The notes: generated from the letters alone by a model not told the origin. Positions 7,128-14,037 are shown, counted from the stretch's first letter. The stretch: 21,908 nt of DNA from Candidatus Woesearchaeota archaeon (GCA_019322815.1 JAHWIB010000020.1:1-21908); one strand, 5' to 3'. Numbers and translations are program-made.

Positions 7128-8078
7128 AGAACCAGCTAAAACAACTTGGCTTAATAATGCTTCTAATTGGAGAAATTCGTCACTTCCTTCTGTCATCCTG
7201 AATTCAATCTCACCGCATTTGTCTATCAAGTTAACCTTGCTTCTATCTTCTATATCTAAATTCCAGATCTCTTTTTGGATCTGTTTAATTATATCTAATC
7301 CTGATAAACCATAGTTCAGCATGACATCTAATAATTTATTTCTTGCATCAACAAATTTATTTTGTAATGCTAAATCCAATAATTCTTTCACTTCTTTTGG
7401 CCTTGCAACAGAGGCTAAGGAGAAGATTAAATCTTCAGTTATGTTGTTGGAAATAGCTGCACTGCTTTGCAGGATATTTTCTATTCTTCTGCAGTCACCT
7501 TCACTTATCTGATATAATGCTTGTTTTGCTTTTTCATCTATCTTTAATTTCTCATTTTTTGAAATTATACCAATTATCTCAAAGATATAATCTTTTGCTA
7601 ATGGCCTAAATCTAAAAACAGCACATCTTGACTGGATTGGATCAATAATTTTGCTGCTGTAGTTGCAGCTTAGAATAAATCTTGTTGTTTGTGTATAATT
7701 CTCCATTGTCCTTCTTAATGCCTGCTGCGCTTCTTTTGTCAAAGCATCACATTCATCTAAATAAATGATTTTAAATGGAACATTTCCGATTGCTTTTGTT
7801 CTTGCGAAGTCTTTAACTTTATGCCTTATGATATCAATTCCTCTTTCATCTGAGGCATTTAATTCCAAGAAATTCTGTCTCCAGCTATCACCAAATAATT
7901 CTCTTGCTGTAACTAAAGCCAAGGTTGTTTTTCCAATGCCTGCAGGTCCGGCAAACATAAGATGAGGCATATTCTTTTGTTTAACAAAAGATTTTACCCT
8001 TTTAACAATTTCATCCTGGCCTTTAACTTCATCAAAAGTTTTTGGCCTATATTTTTCAGTCCAAATAGCAATATCCAT
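7119..8078 (-). CDS. rfcS: Replication factor C small subunit (clamp loader ATPase)
   Basis: 319 residues, normal for the family. The N-terminal WTEKYRPKTFDEVKGQ is the RFC box. Walker A is GPAGIGKT (44-51), Walker B is IIYLDECD (104-111), and the SRC motif with its arginine finger is QSRCAVFRF (149-157). A helical C-terminal collar domain follows. RFC loads PCNA onto primer-template DNA for replication and repair; in archaea RfcS forms the pentamer with one RfcL, which is not in this window. The start ATG 8076-8078 has AGGGGG 4 bases upstream on the coding strand, a weak ribosome binding site. The gene lies downstream of the PRC-barrel gene on the same strand. Confidence 0.97.
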   Translation of the reverse strand: MDIAIWTEKYRPKTFDEVKGQDEIVKRVKSFVKQKNMPHLMFAGPAGIGKTTLALVTARELFGDSWRQNFLELNASDERGIDIIRHKVKDFARTKAIGNVPFKIIYLDECDALTKEAQQALRRTMENYTQTTRFILSCNYSSKIIDPIQSRCAVFRFRPLAKDYIFEIIGIISKNEKLKIDEKAKQALYQISEGDCRRIENILQSSAAISNNITEDLIFSLASVARPKEVKELLDLALQNKFVDARNKLLDVMLNYGLSGLDIIKQIQKEIWNLDIEDRSKVNLIDKCGEIEFRMTEGSDEFLQLEALLSQVVLAGSKK

Positions 8079-8125
8079 TTTGCCCCCTAATTAAAAAAGA
8101 AAATTAAGAGATATTAAAAATCTTT

Positions 8126-8389
8126 CTAAATAATGTCTTCTTCAGAAACAACCATGAAATCTCCAACTGCAATTACTGCTGAGAAAGGTATAAGTATCTT
8201 TCCTTCTTTATCTTTTTCTAATTCCAACTTTTCTGTATAAGTTGTTGGATTAGCAAGAACCATATGGATTAATTCTCCGCTTCTTGTTTCAAATATGATA
8301 TCTCCTACTTCACCAAATCTTTTTCCTGTTTTAGAAACTACTGTTTTTCCAACCAATTCTTTTGAAAATTTTTTATCTTCTTCAGCCAT
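8126..8389 (-). CDS. PRC-barrel domain protein
   Basis: 87 residues from ATG 8387-8389. A GTG 15 bases upstream is in frame, but it lies within GTGAGGG, which fits better as the ribosome binding site of the ATG. The sequence KELVGKTVVSKTGKRFGEVG, then DIIFETRSGELIHMVLAN and ILIPFSAVIAVGDFMVV, is a single PRC-barrel beta fold. Such small proteins are adaptors. In haloarchaea, relatives (CdpB) act in cell division with SepF, and others accompany RNA processing, so a precise role cannot be read here. A TATA box (TTTAAATA, plus-strand 8438-8445) lies upstream. Confidence 0.88.
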   Translation of the reverse strand: MAEEDKKFSKELVGKTVVSKTGKRFGEVGDIIFETRSGELIHMVLANPTTYTEKLELEKDKEGKILIPFSAVIAVGDFMVVSEEDII

Positions 8390-8437
8390 TTTATAATCCC
8401 TCACATAATTATGATAATTTATGAATAGATTAAGTCA

Positions 8438-8445
8438 TATTTAAA
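8438..8445 (-). promoter_or_regulatory. TATA box for the PRC-barrel gene
   Basis: TTTAAATA on the minus strand. It predicts a start near 8414 and a leader of about 25 bases that carries the GTGAGGG ribosome binding site. This makes it one of the few leadered units here. Confidence 0.5.
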
Positions 8446-8450
8446 GCTTT

Positions 8451-9308
8451 TCATTTAGATTTTAAATCATTAAGCTTGTTTTTAAGCAGTTTATCATCAA
8501 AACATTTGTCTTTTAAGCCGCAAACCCTGCATTTATTGTTGTTTTCTGTTTTTTCTGGTATTTCAGATGAATTTAAGAGATTTCTGACTTTTTCTTTAAG
8601 GTCTTTTACTTCTTGTTTTAAAAAGGGATTTATTGAAATCTGTCTTTTGATATCTTTATCTAAATAGTGTATGAATCCTTCTTTTATCGGTTGTTTGAGC
8701 TTTTCTTCTAATAGTAAAGCATAAGCTGCTATCTGAATCCTATGGCCTGGCCAGACACCTTCTTTTGGCATTGAGCCTGTTTTTAATTCAATTGGAACAG
8801 AACCTTCTTTGTATTCTTCTACTCTGTCAATAATTCCTGTCAGTTCTAATCCATCTGATTGTATCTTTATTTCTGATTTTATTTTTGGTATTAAAGAATT
8901 CCATAATTCTTCACCATATATTTTATGTTGAGCAATGAAGTTGAATATATTTTCTGCTCTTATCTGGCTTTCTCTTACAAAGAATGGGAAGATTTTTTTG
9001 AAGGCATCCAATGGTTTTAATTGGACTGATTTTAATCTGAATCTGTTTTTATGAATAACATTTCTTAACTGCTCTGCATAATTATGAATGTACATATCAT
9101 AAAGATCTTTGAAGGCAGTTGTCTTTTCTATGCTTTTTACTAAAGATTCTTCTATTTTGTTTATCTGTTCATATGTTTCATGTCGGATTGAGCCTTTTAC
9201 TAATGCTTCTTTTTCAGGCTCAAAGAATTTTAGAACTCTTTCTAAGTATAGTTTTCTTTTACAGTATAAGTAAGCAGAAAGCATTGTTACAGAGATTCTT
9301 CTAGCCAT
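8451..9308 (-). CDS. Cas4-like RecB-family nuclease with Fe-S cysteines
   Basis: 285 residues. C16 (YLYCKRKLYLE) at the N-terminus and C260, C263 and C269 (CRVCGLKDKC) at the C-terminus form the four-cysteine Fe-S set of Cas4 and related exonucleases. The PD-(D/E)XK core is intact: H43 in KGSIRHE, D161 in GIIDRVE, E174 and K176 in PIELKTG, then the helix with Q192 and Y196 (IQIAAYALLLE). It is longer than most Cas4 proteins (about 180-220) because of an inserted helical region at about 60-130. No CRISPR repeats or other cas genes are visible, so a general DNA repair nuclease fits better than spacer acquisition. A TATA box sits 25 bases upstream (leaderless). Confidence 0.88.
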   Translation of the reverse strand: MARRISVTMLSAYLYCKRKLYLERVLKFFEPEKEALVKGSIRHETYEQINKIEESLVKSIEKTTAFKDLYDMYIHNYAEQLRNVIHKNRFRLKSVQLKPLDAFKKIFPFFVRESQIRAENIFNFIAQHKIYGEELWNSLIPKIKSEIKIQSDGLELTGIIDRVEEYKEGSVPIELKTGSMPKEGVWPGHRIQIAAYALLLEEKLKQPIKEGFIHYLDKDIKRQISINPFLKQEVKDLKEKVRNLLNSSEIPEKTENNNKCRVCGLKDKCFDDKLLKNKLNDLKSK

Positions 9309-9328
9309 GAATTAATTTTAGTGTGTTT

Positions 9329-9337
9329 ATTTAAATG
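9329..9337 (-). promoter_or_regulatory. TATA box for the Cas4-like gene
   Basis: ATTTAAATA on the minus strand is centred about 25 bases before ATG 9308, with no ribosome binding site between. Confidence 0.5.
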
Positions 9338-9364
9338 TGTTTTGGGTGGATGGCCAGTGGGATA

Positions 9365-9676
9365 TTATTTTGTATTTACTCCTGTTCCACATCCAATAAA
9401 AAGTCCTGGATTAGGCATTCCTGTTAATATAACTCTACCACCAATTTCTTCACATTCTTCAACTGTATTTATATCTTTATATACTGTAAGAACTGAACCA
9501 TAATCAGGACATATGTCCATACAAAAATATATTTTTTCTAAAGGGAATCCTGTTCTTGGATCTGTACCAGCAGGTCTTGGATAAAGAGAGGGTTCTATAT
9601 AAGGATATATTAAATAACTAAATCCAATTAATAAAAGAATGAAAATTGAAAGGATTATAATAATTAATTTTTTCAT
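9365..9676 (-). CDS. Small membrane-anchored cysteine-containing protein, unknown
   Basis: 103 residues. An N-terminal hydrophobic segment (about 4-25, KKLIIIILSIFILLLIGF) should anchor it, with the rest outside. The exterior part has PRPAGTDPRTGFP, then FCMDICPDYGSV, a VEECEEIGG turn and a C-terminal IGCGTG. Four or more cysteines in about 60 residues suggest disulfides. A minus-strand TATA (plus 9697-9706) lies 26 bases before the ATG, which supports a real gene. I do not recognise a named family. The spaced pattern C-P-D-x-G, then E-C-x-x-x-G-G, then G-C looks like a small conserved domain. Confidence 0.7.
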   Translation of the reverse strand: MKKLIIIILSIFILLLIGFSYLIYPYIEPSLYPRPAGTDPRTGFPLEKIYFCMDICPDYGSVLTVYKDINTVEECEEIGGRVILTGMPNPGLFIGCGTGVNTK

Positions 9677-9696
9677 AATTTAATTAGATATTGGGT

Positions 9697-9706
9697 TTAT
9701 ATTTAT
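9697..9706 (-). promoter_or_regulatory. TATA box for the small cysteine protein
   Basis: ATAAATATAA on the minus strand, centred 26 bases before ATG 9676. Confidence 0.45.
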
Positions 9707-9723
9707 AATTTTCTATAACTTTT

Positions 9724-9732
9724 AAATCCTTA
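9724..9732 (+). repeat. Left copy of 9-base target site duplication
   Basis: AAATCCTTA abuts the left inverted repeat and is repeated exactly at 9855-9863 beside the right inverted repeat. Confidence 0.8.
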
Positions 9733-9854
9733 GGGTCTGTCCCAAGTCTCGTTCACTCAGCCGAAACGGCTATTAAATAAAGATGTCGGCCGACGATGTA
9801 GTCTTACGAGCCTATGGCTAGTTCACTTGCCAATTGGCGACTTGGGACAAACCC
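9733..9854. mobile_element. Miniature inverted-repeat element (MITE-like), 122 bases
   Basis: The ends are GGGTCTGTCCCAAGTC (9733-9748) and GACTTGGGACAAACCC (9839-9854), inverted repeats that match at 15 of 16 positions. A 9-base direct repeat, AAATCCTTA, sits exactly outside each end, as left by transposase insertion. The element encodes no protein and is visibly richer in G and C than its surroundings. Inside are four small palindromes: AGCCG-AAA-CGGCT (9759-9771), GTCGGCCGAC (9785-9794), AGCC-TAT-GGCT (9809-9819) and GCCAATTGGC (9829-9838). A GTTCACT direct repeat lies at 9751 and 9821. It was probably moved by a transposase elsewhere in the genome. It sits between the promoter of the small cysteine gene and that of tyrS. 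A structured RNA gene is the alternative, but the target duplication argues for insertion. Confidence 0.82.
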
Positions 9855-9863
9855 AAATCCTTA
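9855..9863 (+). repeat. Right copy of 9-base target site duplication
   Basis: AAATCCTTA is identical to 9724-9732. It ends immediately before the presumed BRE of the tyrS promoter. Confidence 0.8.
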
Positions 9864-9877
9864 GAAACCTTTTTATA
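9864..9877 (+). promoter_or_regulatory. BRE/TATA promoter of tyrS
   Basis: GAAACC followed by TTTTTATAC, centred about 28 bases before ATG 9903. It lies directly against the right end of the inserted element. Confidence 0.6.
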
Positions 9878-9902
9878 CTATAATTCTAAATTTATAATTA
9901 AA

Positions 9903-10928
9903 ATGGATGTTAAAGAAAAGCTTGAGTTGATAAAAAGAAATACACAAGAAATTGTGACAGAAGATGAATTAAAAGAACTTCTGAAGAAAAAGAAAAATCC
10001 TGCTGTTTATCTAGGGACAGCTGTTACTGGAAGGCCTCATGTTGGTTATTTTATGTGGGTTTTGAAGATGGCTGATTTCTTGAAAGCTGGATTCAAGGTC
10101 AAGCTGCTTCTTGCTGATATCCATGGAGCATTAGACAATACTCCCTGGGATTTGTTGGATAACAGGTCTAAATATTACAATATAGTTATTCCTGCTATGT
10201 TTGAAGCAGTTGGAGCTGATATTAAAAATTTTGAAATTATTCAAGGATCTGATTTTCAGTTAAAAGATGATTATGTATTTGATGTTTTGAAGATGTCAAC
10301 AATGGCTTCTGTCCATGACTGCACTAAAGCTGCTTCTGATGTTGTTAAGCAATCAGAAAATCCTAAATTATCAGGATTGATTTATCCGATAATGCAGGCT
10401 GTTGATGAAGAATATCTGAAAGTAGATATCCAATATGGTGGGATTGACCAGAGAAAGATATTAATGTTTGCAAGAGAGTATTTACCTAAAATAGGATATG
10501 AAAGAAGAATTGAAGTTATGACACCATTGATTCCTGGATTAACTGCTGGAGGAAAGATGAGTGCTTCTGTCAAGGCATCTAAGATTGATTTAATTGATGA
10601 TGAAAAAGCAGTAAAGGAAAAATTAAATGCTGCGTTCTGTCCAGAAGGGATTATTGAAGAAAATGGTGTTTTGGCTTTTTGCAAATATGTTTTAATGACA
10701 ATAAAGCAGGATAAAAAAGAAGAATTTATAATCAAAAGGCCTGAAAAATGGGGCGGAAACTTAACATATAAAACTTATGAAGAATTAGAAAAGGATTTTG
10801 CTGCAAAGAAATTACATCCAATGGATTTGAAAAACGCGGTTGCTGAAGAAATCAACAAACTTCTTGAGCTGATAAGAAAGAAGGTTAAAGGTAAAGAAGA
10901 ACTTATTAAGAAAGCTTATCCAGAATGA
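9903..10928 (+). CDS. tyrS: Tyrosyl-tRNA synthetase, archaeal type
   Basis: 341 residues. It charges tRNA(Tyr) in the cytoplasm. The HIGH-type motif is RPHVGYF (44-50) and the KMSKS-type motif is GGKMSAS (216-222). Tyrosine-pocket residues appear as YPIMQAVD (161-168), matching the Y-x3-Q-x2-D pattern of the archaeal enzyme, with GGIDQRK after it. The open frame continues 23 codons upstream, but that extension crosses the promoter and the inserted element. ATG 9903, 28 bases after a TATA box, is therefore the start. The stop overlaps the next ATG by 4 bases, so it forms an operon with the M24 peptidase gene. The length is slightly above that of minimal archaeal TyrRS. Confidence 0.96.
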   Translation: MDVKEKLELIKRNTQEIVTEDELKELLKKKKNPAVYLGTAVTGRPHVGYFMWVLKMADFLKAGFKVKLLLADIHGALDNTPWDLLDNRSKYYNIVIPAMFEAVGADIKNFEIIQGSDFQLKDDYVFDVLKMSTMASVHDCTKAASDVVKQSENPKLSGLIYPIMQAVDEEYLKVDIQYGGIDQRKILMFAREYLPKIGYERRIEVMTPLIPGLTAGGKMSASVKASKIDLIDDEKAVKEKLNAAFCPEGIIEENGVLAFCKYVLMTIKQDKKEEFIIKRPEKWGGNLTYKTYEELEKDFAAKKLHPMDLKNAVAEEINKLLELIRKKVKGKEELIKKAYPE

Positions 10929-11596
10929 ATACAAAAATAAAAAGTATAACTAAAGCTTGTTCTATAAATGATGAAATATTTAGTCTAATTGTTAAGAATT
11001 TACGAAATAAGATATTAAAGACAGAATCAGATATTAATAAATTTATAAGAAAAGAGGCAAGAAAAAGAAAACTGAAAATCTCTTTTCCTCCTGTTGTTGC
11101 AATCGGCAAGAATGCAGCTAAGATTCATCATAAACCTAAAAAAAGAAAACTGAAAAAAGGATTTTTAGTCATGGATTTTGGTGTTAAAGTAAACGGATAT
11201 TGTTCTGATATGACAAGAACTATATATATTGGAAAGCCTTCAAAAAAAGAAAAAGATATCTATGACAGGGTTCTGCAGGCACAAAAGACAGGAATTAAAA
11301 AAGCAAGGATAGGAGCAGAGTGTTTTGAGATTGATTATGCTGTAAGAAAAAATCTGAAAGGATTAAGAGAAAAGTTTGTCCACTCCTTAGGCCATGGCGT
11401 AGGGAAAAAGATCCATGAACTTCCAAACCTATCTCCAAAAACAGATTATCTGCTGAAAAAAGGAGATGTAATAACAATAGAGCCAGGAGTTTATATCAAA
11501 GGAAAATTAGGGATAAGGATTGAAGATTCTATACTGATTGATAAAAGAATAAAGATATTAACAAGATCAACTAAGAAATTGATTATAATCAAATAA
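10925..11596 (+). CDS. Short M24 family metallopeptidase (Xaa-Pro peptidase / methionine aminopeptidase fold)
   Basis: 223 residues of pita-bread fold with all five dimetal ligands: D84 (VMDFG), D95 (YCSDMTRT), H157 (HSLGHGVG), E186 (TIEPGVY) and E200 (RIEDS). The order DFG, SDMTRT, GHGVG, IEPGVY and RIEDS is closest to the catalytic domain of Xaa-Pro dipeptidase/aminopeptidase. The creatinase-type N-terminal domain of those enzymes is missing, and about 55 basic residues stand in its place. It presumably removes residues from peptide N-termini; prolyl or methionyl specificity cannot be told. ATGA overlap with tyrS implies translational coupling. Its 3' end overlaps the convergent M29 gene by 8 bases. 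Confidence 0.88.
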   Translation: MNTKIKSITKACSINDEIFSLIVKNLRNKILKTESDINKFIRKEARKRKLKISFPPVVAIGKNAAKIHHKPKKRKLKKGFLVMDFGVKVNGYCSDMTRTIYIGKPSKKEKDIYDRVLQAQKTGIKKARIGAECFEIDYAVRKNLKGLREKFVHSLGHGVGKKIHELPNLSPKTDYLLKKGDVITIEPGVYIKGKLGIRIEDSILIDKRIKILTRSTKKLIIIK

Positions 11597-12656
11597 GAAA
11601 TTTACCATCCTTCTGTATTAATTTACCGTCAACAAATATTTTTCCTCCTCTGCGCAAATCCTTAATCATATCCCAATGCAGAGCTGATTTGTTTCTTCCT
11701 CCTCCCTCTGGATAAGCCATACCTAAAGCCAGATGGATTGTTCCTCCTATCTTTTCATCAAAAAGTATTTGTTTGATGAAATTTTTAATATTATAATTAA
11801 GGCCTATTCCGAATTCTCCTATCTTGCAGCTTCCTTTGTCTGATTTTATCATCTCTTTAAGGAACTGCTCTCCTTTCTCAGCTTTTACTTCAACGACTTT
11901 TCCTTTATGAAATCTCAGAAAGACTCCTGAAACTTCTCTGCTTCCATATATTGCAGGATAAGTATAATGTATATAACCTTCTGTTGAGTTTTCCTGAGGC
12001 GCGATGAAGACTTCTCCATCAGGCATATTTCTATGGCCATCACATTTGATTGCCTGTCTTCCTTCAATGCTGAATGTCAAATCACTATTTTCTCCTGTGA
12101 TCCTTACAACCCTTCCTTTATCCAACGTTTTTTTTAATTTTTCTTGTTTTTTAGATTCTTTCTGCCAATCTATGTTTGTCGCTGCATAACAAAAATCTTC
12201 AAATTCCTCTAAACTCATTTCTGCATCCTGCGCCAAAGAATGTGTTGGAAATTCACATATAACCCAATTATTTTTTTTAATTATAATATATGAAACCTTT
12301 CTTGTAATCTTTCTTCTCATAGCAATTTTCTTTGGATCAATCCTGGTCAATTCTTTTGTATTATATTCTGCGCCTATACTGATCGAGCCGTCTGCCATTT
12401 TTGCTTCCATCATTGCTAATTTAGGAAAACTCAACAATTGTTCTTTTGAAGCGTTCTTATAGTAAGCATAAGTAAAACCAGGAACCCCTGCATGAACTAC
12501 TGGAAAGGCTCCTTTTTTAAGAATAAGCTTGTAAACTTCTAATGCTAATTCTTTTGCGTCTATTCCAAAATTTAATTCAATCAAATCTCCTTTTTTTATT
12601 TTGACTGAATAATTAACCAAAATCTCTGCTAATCTTTTAACTCGCGGATCTGCCAT
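11589..12656 (-). CDS. M29 family leucyl aminopeptidase (AmpS / aminopeptidase T type)
   Basis: 355 residues, a little shorter than the roughly 400 of bacterial members. The metal site of M29 enzymes is complete: E215 (MPDGEVF), E281 (IGEFGIGLN), H308 (GGTIHLALG), H327 and D329 (SALHWDM). The N-terminal half has the family's KKGDLIELNF and a WVICEFPTHS segment. It cleaves N-terminal residues from peptides in the cytoplasm, a plausible step after proteasomal degradation, since pan is the divergent neighbour. The stop TGA at 11589-11591 overlaps the M24 gene end by 8 bases. A TATA box (plus-strand 12681-12690) lies about 29 bases before the ATG, implying leaderless expression. Confidence 0.93.
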   Translation of the reverse strand: MADPRVKRLAEILVNYSVKIKKGDLIELNFGIDAKELALEVYKLILKKGAFPVVHAGVPGFTYAYYKNASKEQLLSFPKLAMMEAKMADGSISIGAEYNTKELTRIDPKKIAMRRKITRKVSYIIIKKNNWVICEFPTHSLAQDAEMSLEEFEDFCYAATNIDWQKESKKQEKLKKTLDKGRVVRITGENSDLTFSIEGRQAIKCDGHRNMPDGEVFIAPQENSTEGYIHYTYPAIYGSREVSGVFLRFHKGKVVEVKAEKGEQFLKEMIKSDKGSCKIGEFGIGLNYNIKNFIKQILFDEKIGGTIHLALGMAYPEGGGRNKSALHWDMIKDLRRGGKIFVDGKLIQKDGKFLI

Positions 12657-12680
12657 AAATTAATTTAATGAAAATCATAG

Positions 12681-12690
12681 TATATAAAAG
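12681..12690 (-). promoter_or_regulatory. TATA box for the M29 aminopeptidase gene
   Basis: CTTTTATATA on the minus strand, about 29 bases before ATG 12656. Confidence 0.55.
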
Positions 12691-12691
12691 T

Positions 12692-12707
12692 TTGGGTACG
12701 GCACCAA
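12692..12707. promoter_or_regulatory. Small inverted repeat between two divergent TATA boxes (possible operator)
   Basis: TTGG-GTACGGCA-CCAA is a GC-rich patch in an otherwise AT-only spacer. It lies exactly between the TATA box of the M29 gene (12681-12690) and that of pan (12713-12722), where a regulator could affect both. The arms are only 4 bases, so this is tentative. Confidence 0.25.
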
Positions 12708-12712
12708 CAAGA

Positions 12713-12722
12713 TTTATAAATA
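12713..12722 (+). promoter_or_regulatory. TATA box for pan
   Basis: TTTATAAATA is centred about 25 bases before ATG 12743 with no ribosome binding site between, implying a leaderless transcript. Confidence 0.6.
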
Positions 12723-12742
12723 ACTTTGCATATCTATATTAA

Positions 12743-13882
12743 ATGCCTGAAAACAAGGGGGTATTAGACAGGGTAATTTATTCCTATAGTACATCTTCTA
12801 ACCAGACTGAAGAAGAAAATAAATTATTAAGAGAAACAGTAGATAAATTAAAGGAAGAAGTAGATAGATTTAAAAAAACTCCTCTGATGATTTGTGTTGT
12901 CAAAGCAGTGATTGGAGATGAAGTTATTATACAAATTCCTAATGGAAATGAATTTCTTGTAAATAAAACAAGCGACTGTGAATCTCTAAGACCAGGAGAT
13001 TCAGTTCTTGTTGAACAAAAGAATCTAACTATTGTAAAAAAGATGAATAAATCAAAAAAATTTGCAGTTGATTCTTTTGTGATAATAGAAAAACCAAATA
13101 CTACCTGGAAACATATTGGGGGATTGAAAAAACAAAAAAAAGAGATTCAAGAAGTTGTTGAGCTTCCGTTAAAGAAGCCTCATTTATTTAAAGAAGTTGG
13201 GATAAGCCCTCCAAAAGGAATTTTACTGCATGGACAGCCTGGAACAGGAAAAACCCTGCTTGCCAAAGCAGTTGCACAATCAACAAATTCAACATTTATT
13301 GAGATAGTTGCTTCTGAATTAGTCCAGAAGTTTATTGGAGAAGGTGCTAAATTGGTCAAAGAAATATTTGAACTTGCCAGAGAAAAAGCTCCTTCAATAG
13401 TTTTTATAGATGAAATTGATGCATTAGCTGCTAAAAGAATTGAAATTGGAACCAGTGGAGAAAGAGAAGTGCAAAGAACATTTATGCAGCTGCTTGCTGA
13501 ATTAGATGGATTCAAACCATTGGATAATGTTAAGATAATTGGTGCTACAAACAGAAAAGATGTGCTAGATCCTGCTGTTATAAGGCCTGGAAGGCTGGAT
13601 AGATTAATTCATGTTCCTATTCCTGATTTAGATGGTAAAAAACAGATATTTAAGATACATACAAAAGATATGAAACTTGATGAAAGTGTTGACAGTAAAG
13701 AAATTCTTGAGAGAATGGAGAATTTTTCAGGTGCAGAGATAAGAGCTGTTTGCACTGAAGCAGGATATTTTGCAATAAGGGAAAAAAGGACTTCTGTTTT
13801 TAAAAAAGACTTCTTGAAAGCTATTGATAAAATAAAACAGGATGAAGAGGAAGATAAAGGACATTTACATATGTTTGGTTAA
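12743..13882 (+). CDS. pan: Proteasome-activating nucleotidase PAN (AAA+ unfoldase)
   Basis: 379 residues, on the short side for PAN. It has an N-terminal coiled coil (about 21-45, EEENKLLRETVDKLKEEV), an OB-type domain (about 46-110), then the AAA+ module. Walker A is GQPGTGKT (164-171), pore loop 1 is KFIGEG (196-201), Walker B is VFIDEID (220-226), and the arginine-finger segment is RPGRLDR (281-287). PAN forms a hexameric ring that unfolds proteins and feeds the 20S proteasome. The tail ends HLHMFG. The last three residues, MFG, take the place of the hydrophobic-Tyr-X docking motif with Phe for Tyr. Proteasome subunits are not in the window. Its divergent neighbour is an aminopeptidase. 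Confidence 0.95.
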   Translation: MPENKGVLDRVIYSYSTSSNQTEEENKLLRETVDKLKEEVDRFKKTPLMICVVKAVIGDEVIIQIPNGNEFLVNKTSDCESLRPGDSVLVEQKNLTIVKKMNKSKKFAVDSFVIIEKPNTTWKHIGGLKKQKKEIQEVVELPLKKPHLFKEVGISPPKGILLHGQPGTGKTLLAKAVAQSTNSTFIEIVASELVQKFIGEGAKLVKEIFELAREKAPSIVFIDEIDALAAKRIEIGTSGEREVQRTFMQLLAELDGFKPLDNVKIIGATNRKDVLDPAVIRPGRLDRLIHVPIPDLDGKKQIFKIHTKDMKLDESVDSKEILERMENFSGAEIRAVCTEAGYFAIREKRTSVFKKDFLKAIDKIKQDEEEDKGHLHMFG

Positions 13883-13957
13883 TGTAAAGCATTAACAAAA
13901 TGACCAAAAATCTTTGATTTTTAAGTATGCTTGGTTAGATTAATATTTCCTGAAATT

Positions 13958-14037
13958 TGTGCAGTGCTACCAAGTTACTTCCGTTCATCATCCTTTCGTC
14001 AGATGGTGTTCACCAGGTCATTGCACTGTTGCACTTC
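13958..14037. ncRNA. Candidate structured RNA or structured element downstream of pan
   Basis: The 212-base gap between the convergent pan and Trm5-like genes contains a GC-richer stretch with pairing arms. CAGTGC (13962-13967) pairs with GCACTG (14023-14028), and outer GTGCA/TGCAC arms lie beyond. An internal hairpin, TGGTG-TT-CACCA, sits at 14003-14014. On the minus strand, CTGA and then ATGATGA lie 8 bases apart, like the D'/C' boxes of a C/D guide RNA. No convincing outer C and D boxes are seen, so the class and strand are open. On the plus strand it ends in an oligo-T hairpin. It has no coding potential that I can see. Confidence 0.4.

Noticed and set aside
8451..9308. CRISPR-Cas locus
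   Set aside because: A Cas4-like nuclease alone is not enough; I see no regularly spaced repeats and no other cas gene in the window.
9733..9854. tRNA or other standard RNA gene
   Set aside because: It has no cloverleaf or T-loop sequence, and the exact 9-base duplication at its ends is better explained by insertion.
9834..9902. Upstream extension of tyrS
   Set aside because: The extra 23 codons begin at TTG inside the mobile element and cross the TATA box; they have no synthetase-like sequence.
13958..14037. 5S rRNA or hammerhead ribozyme on the minus strand
   Set aside because: A short GAACGGAAGTAA-like stretch and a CTGACGA string recall these, but the 5S helices are absent and the hammerhead stem between CUGANGA and GAAA is missing.
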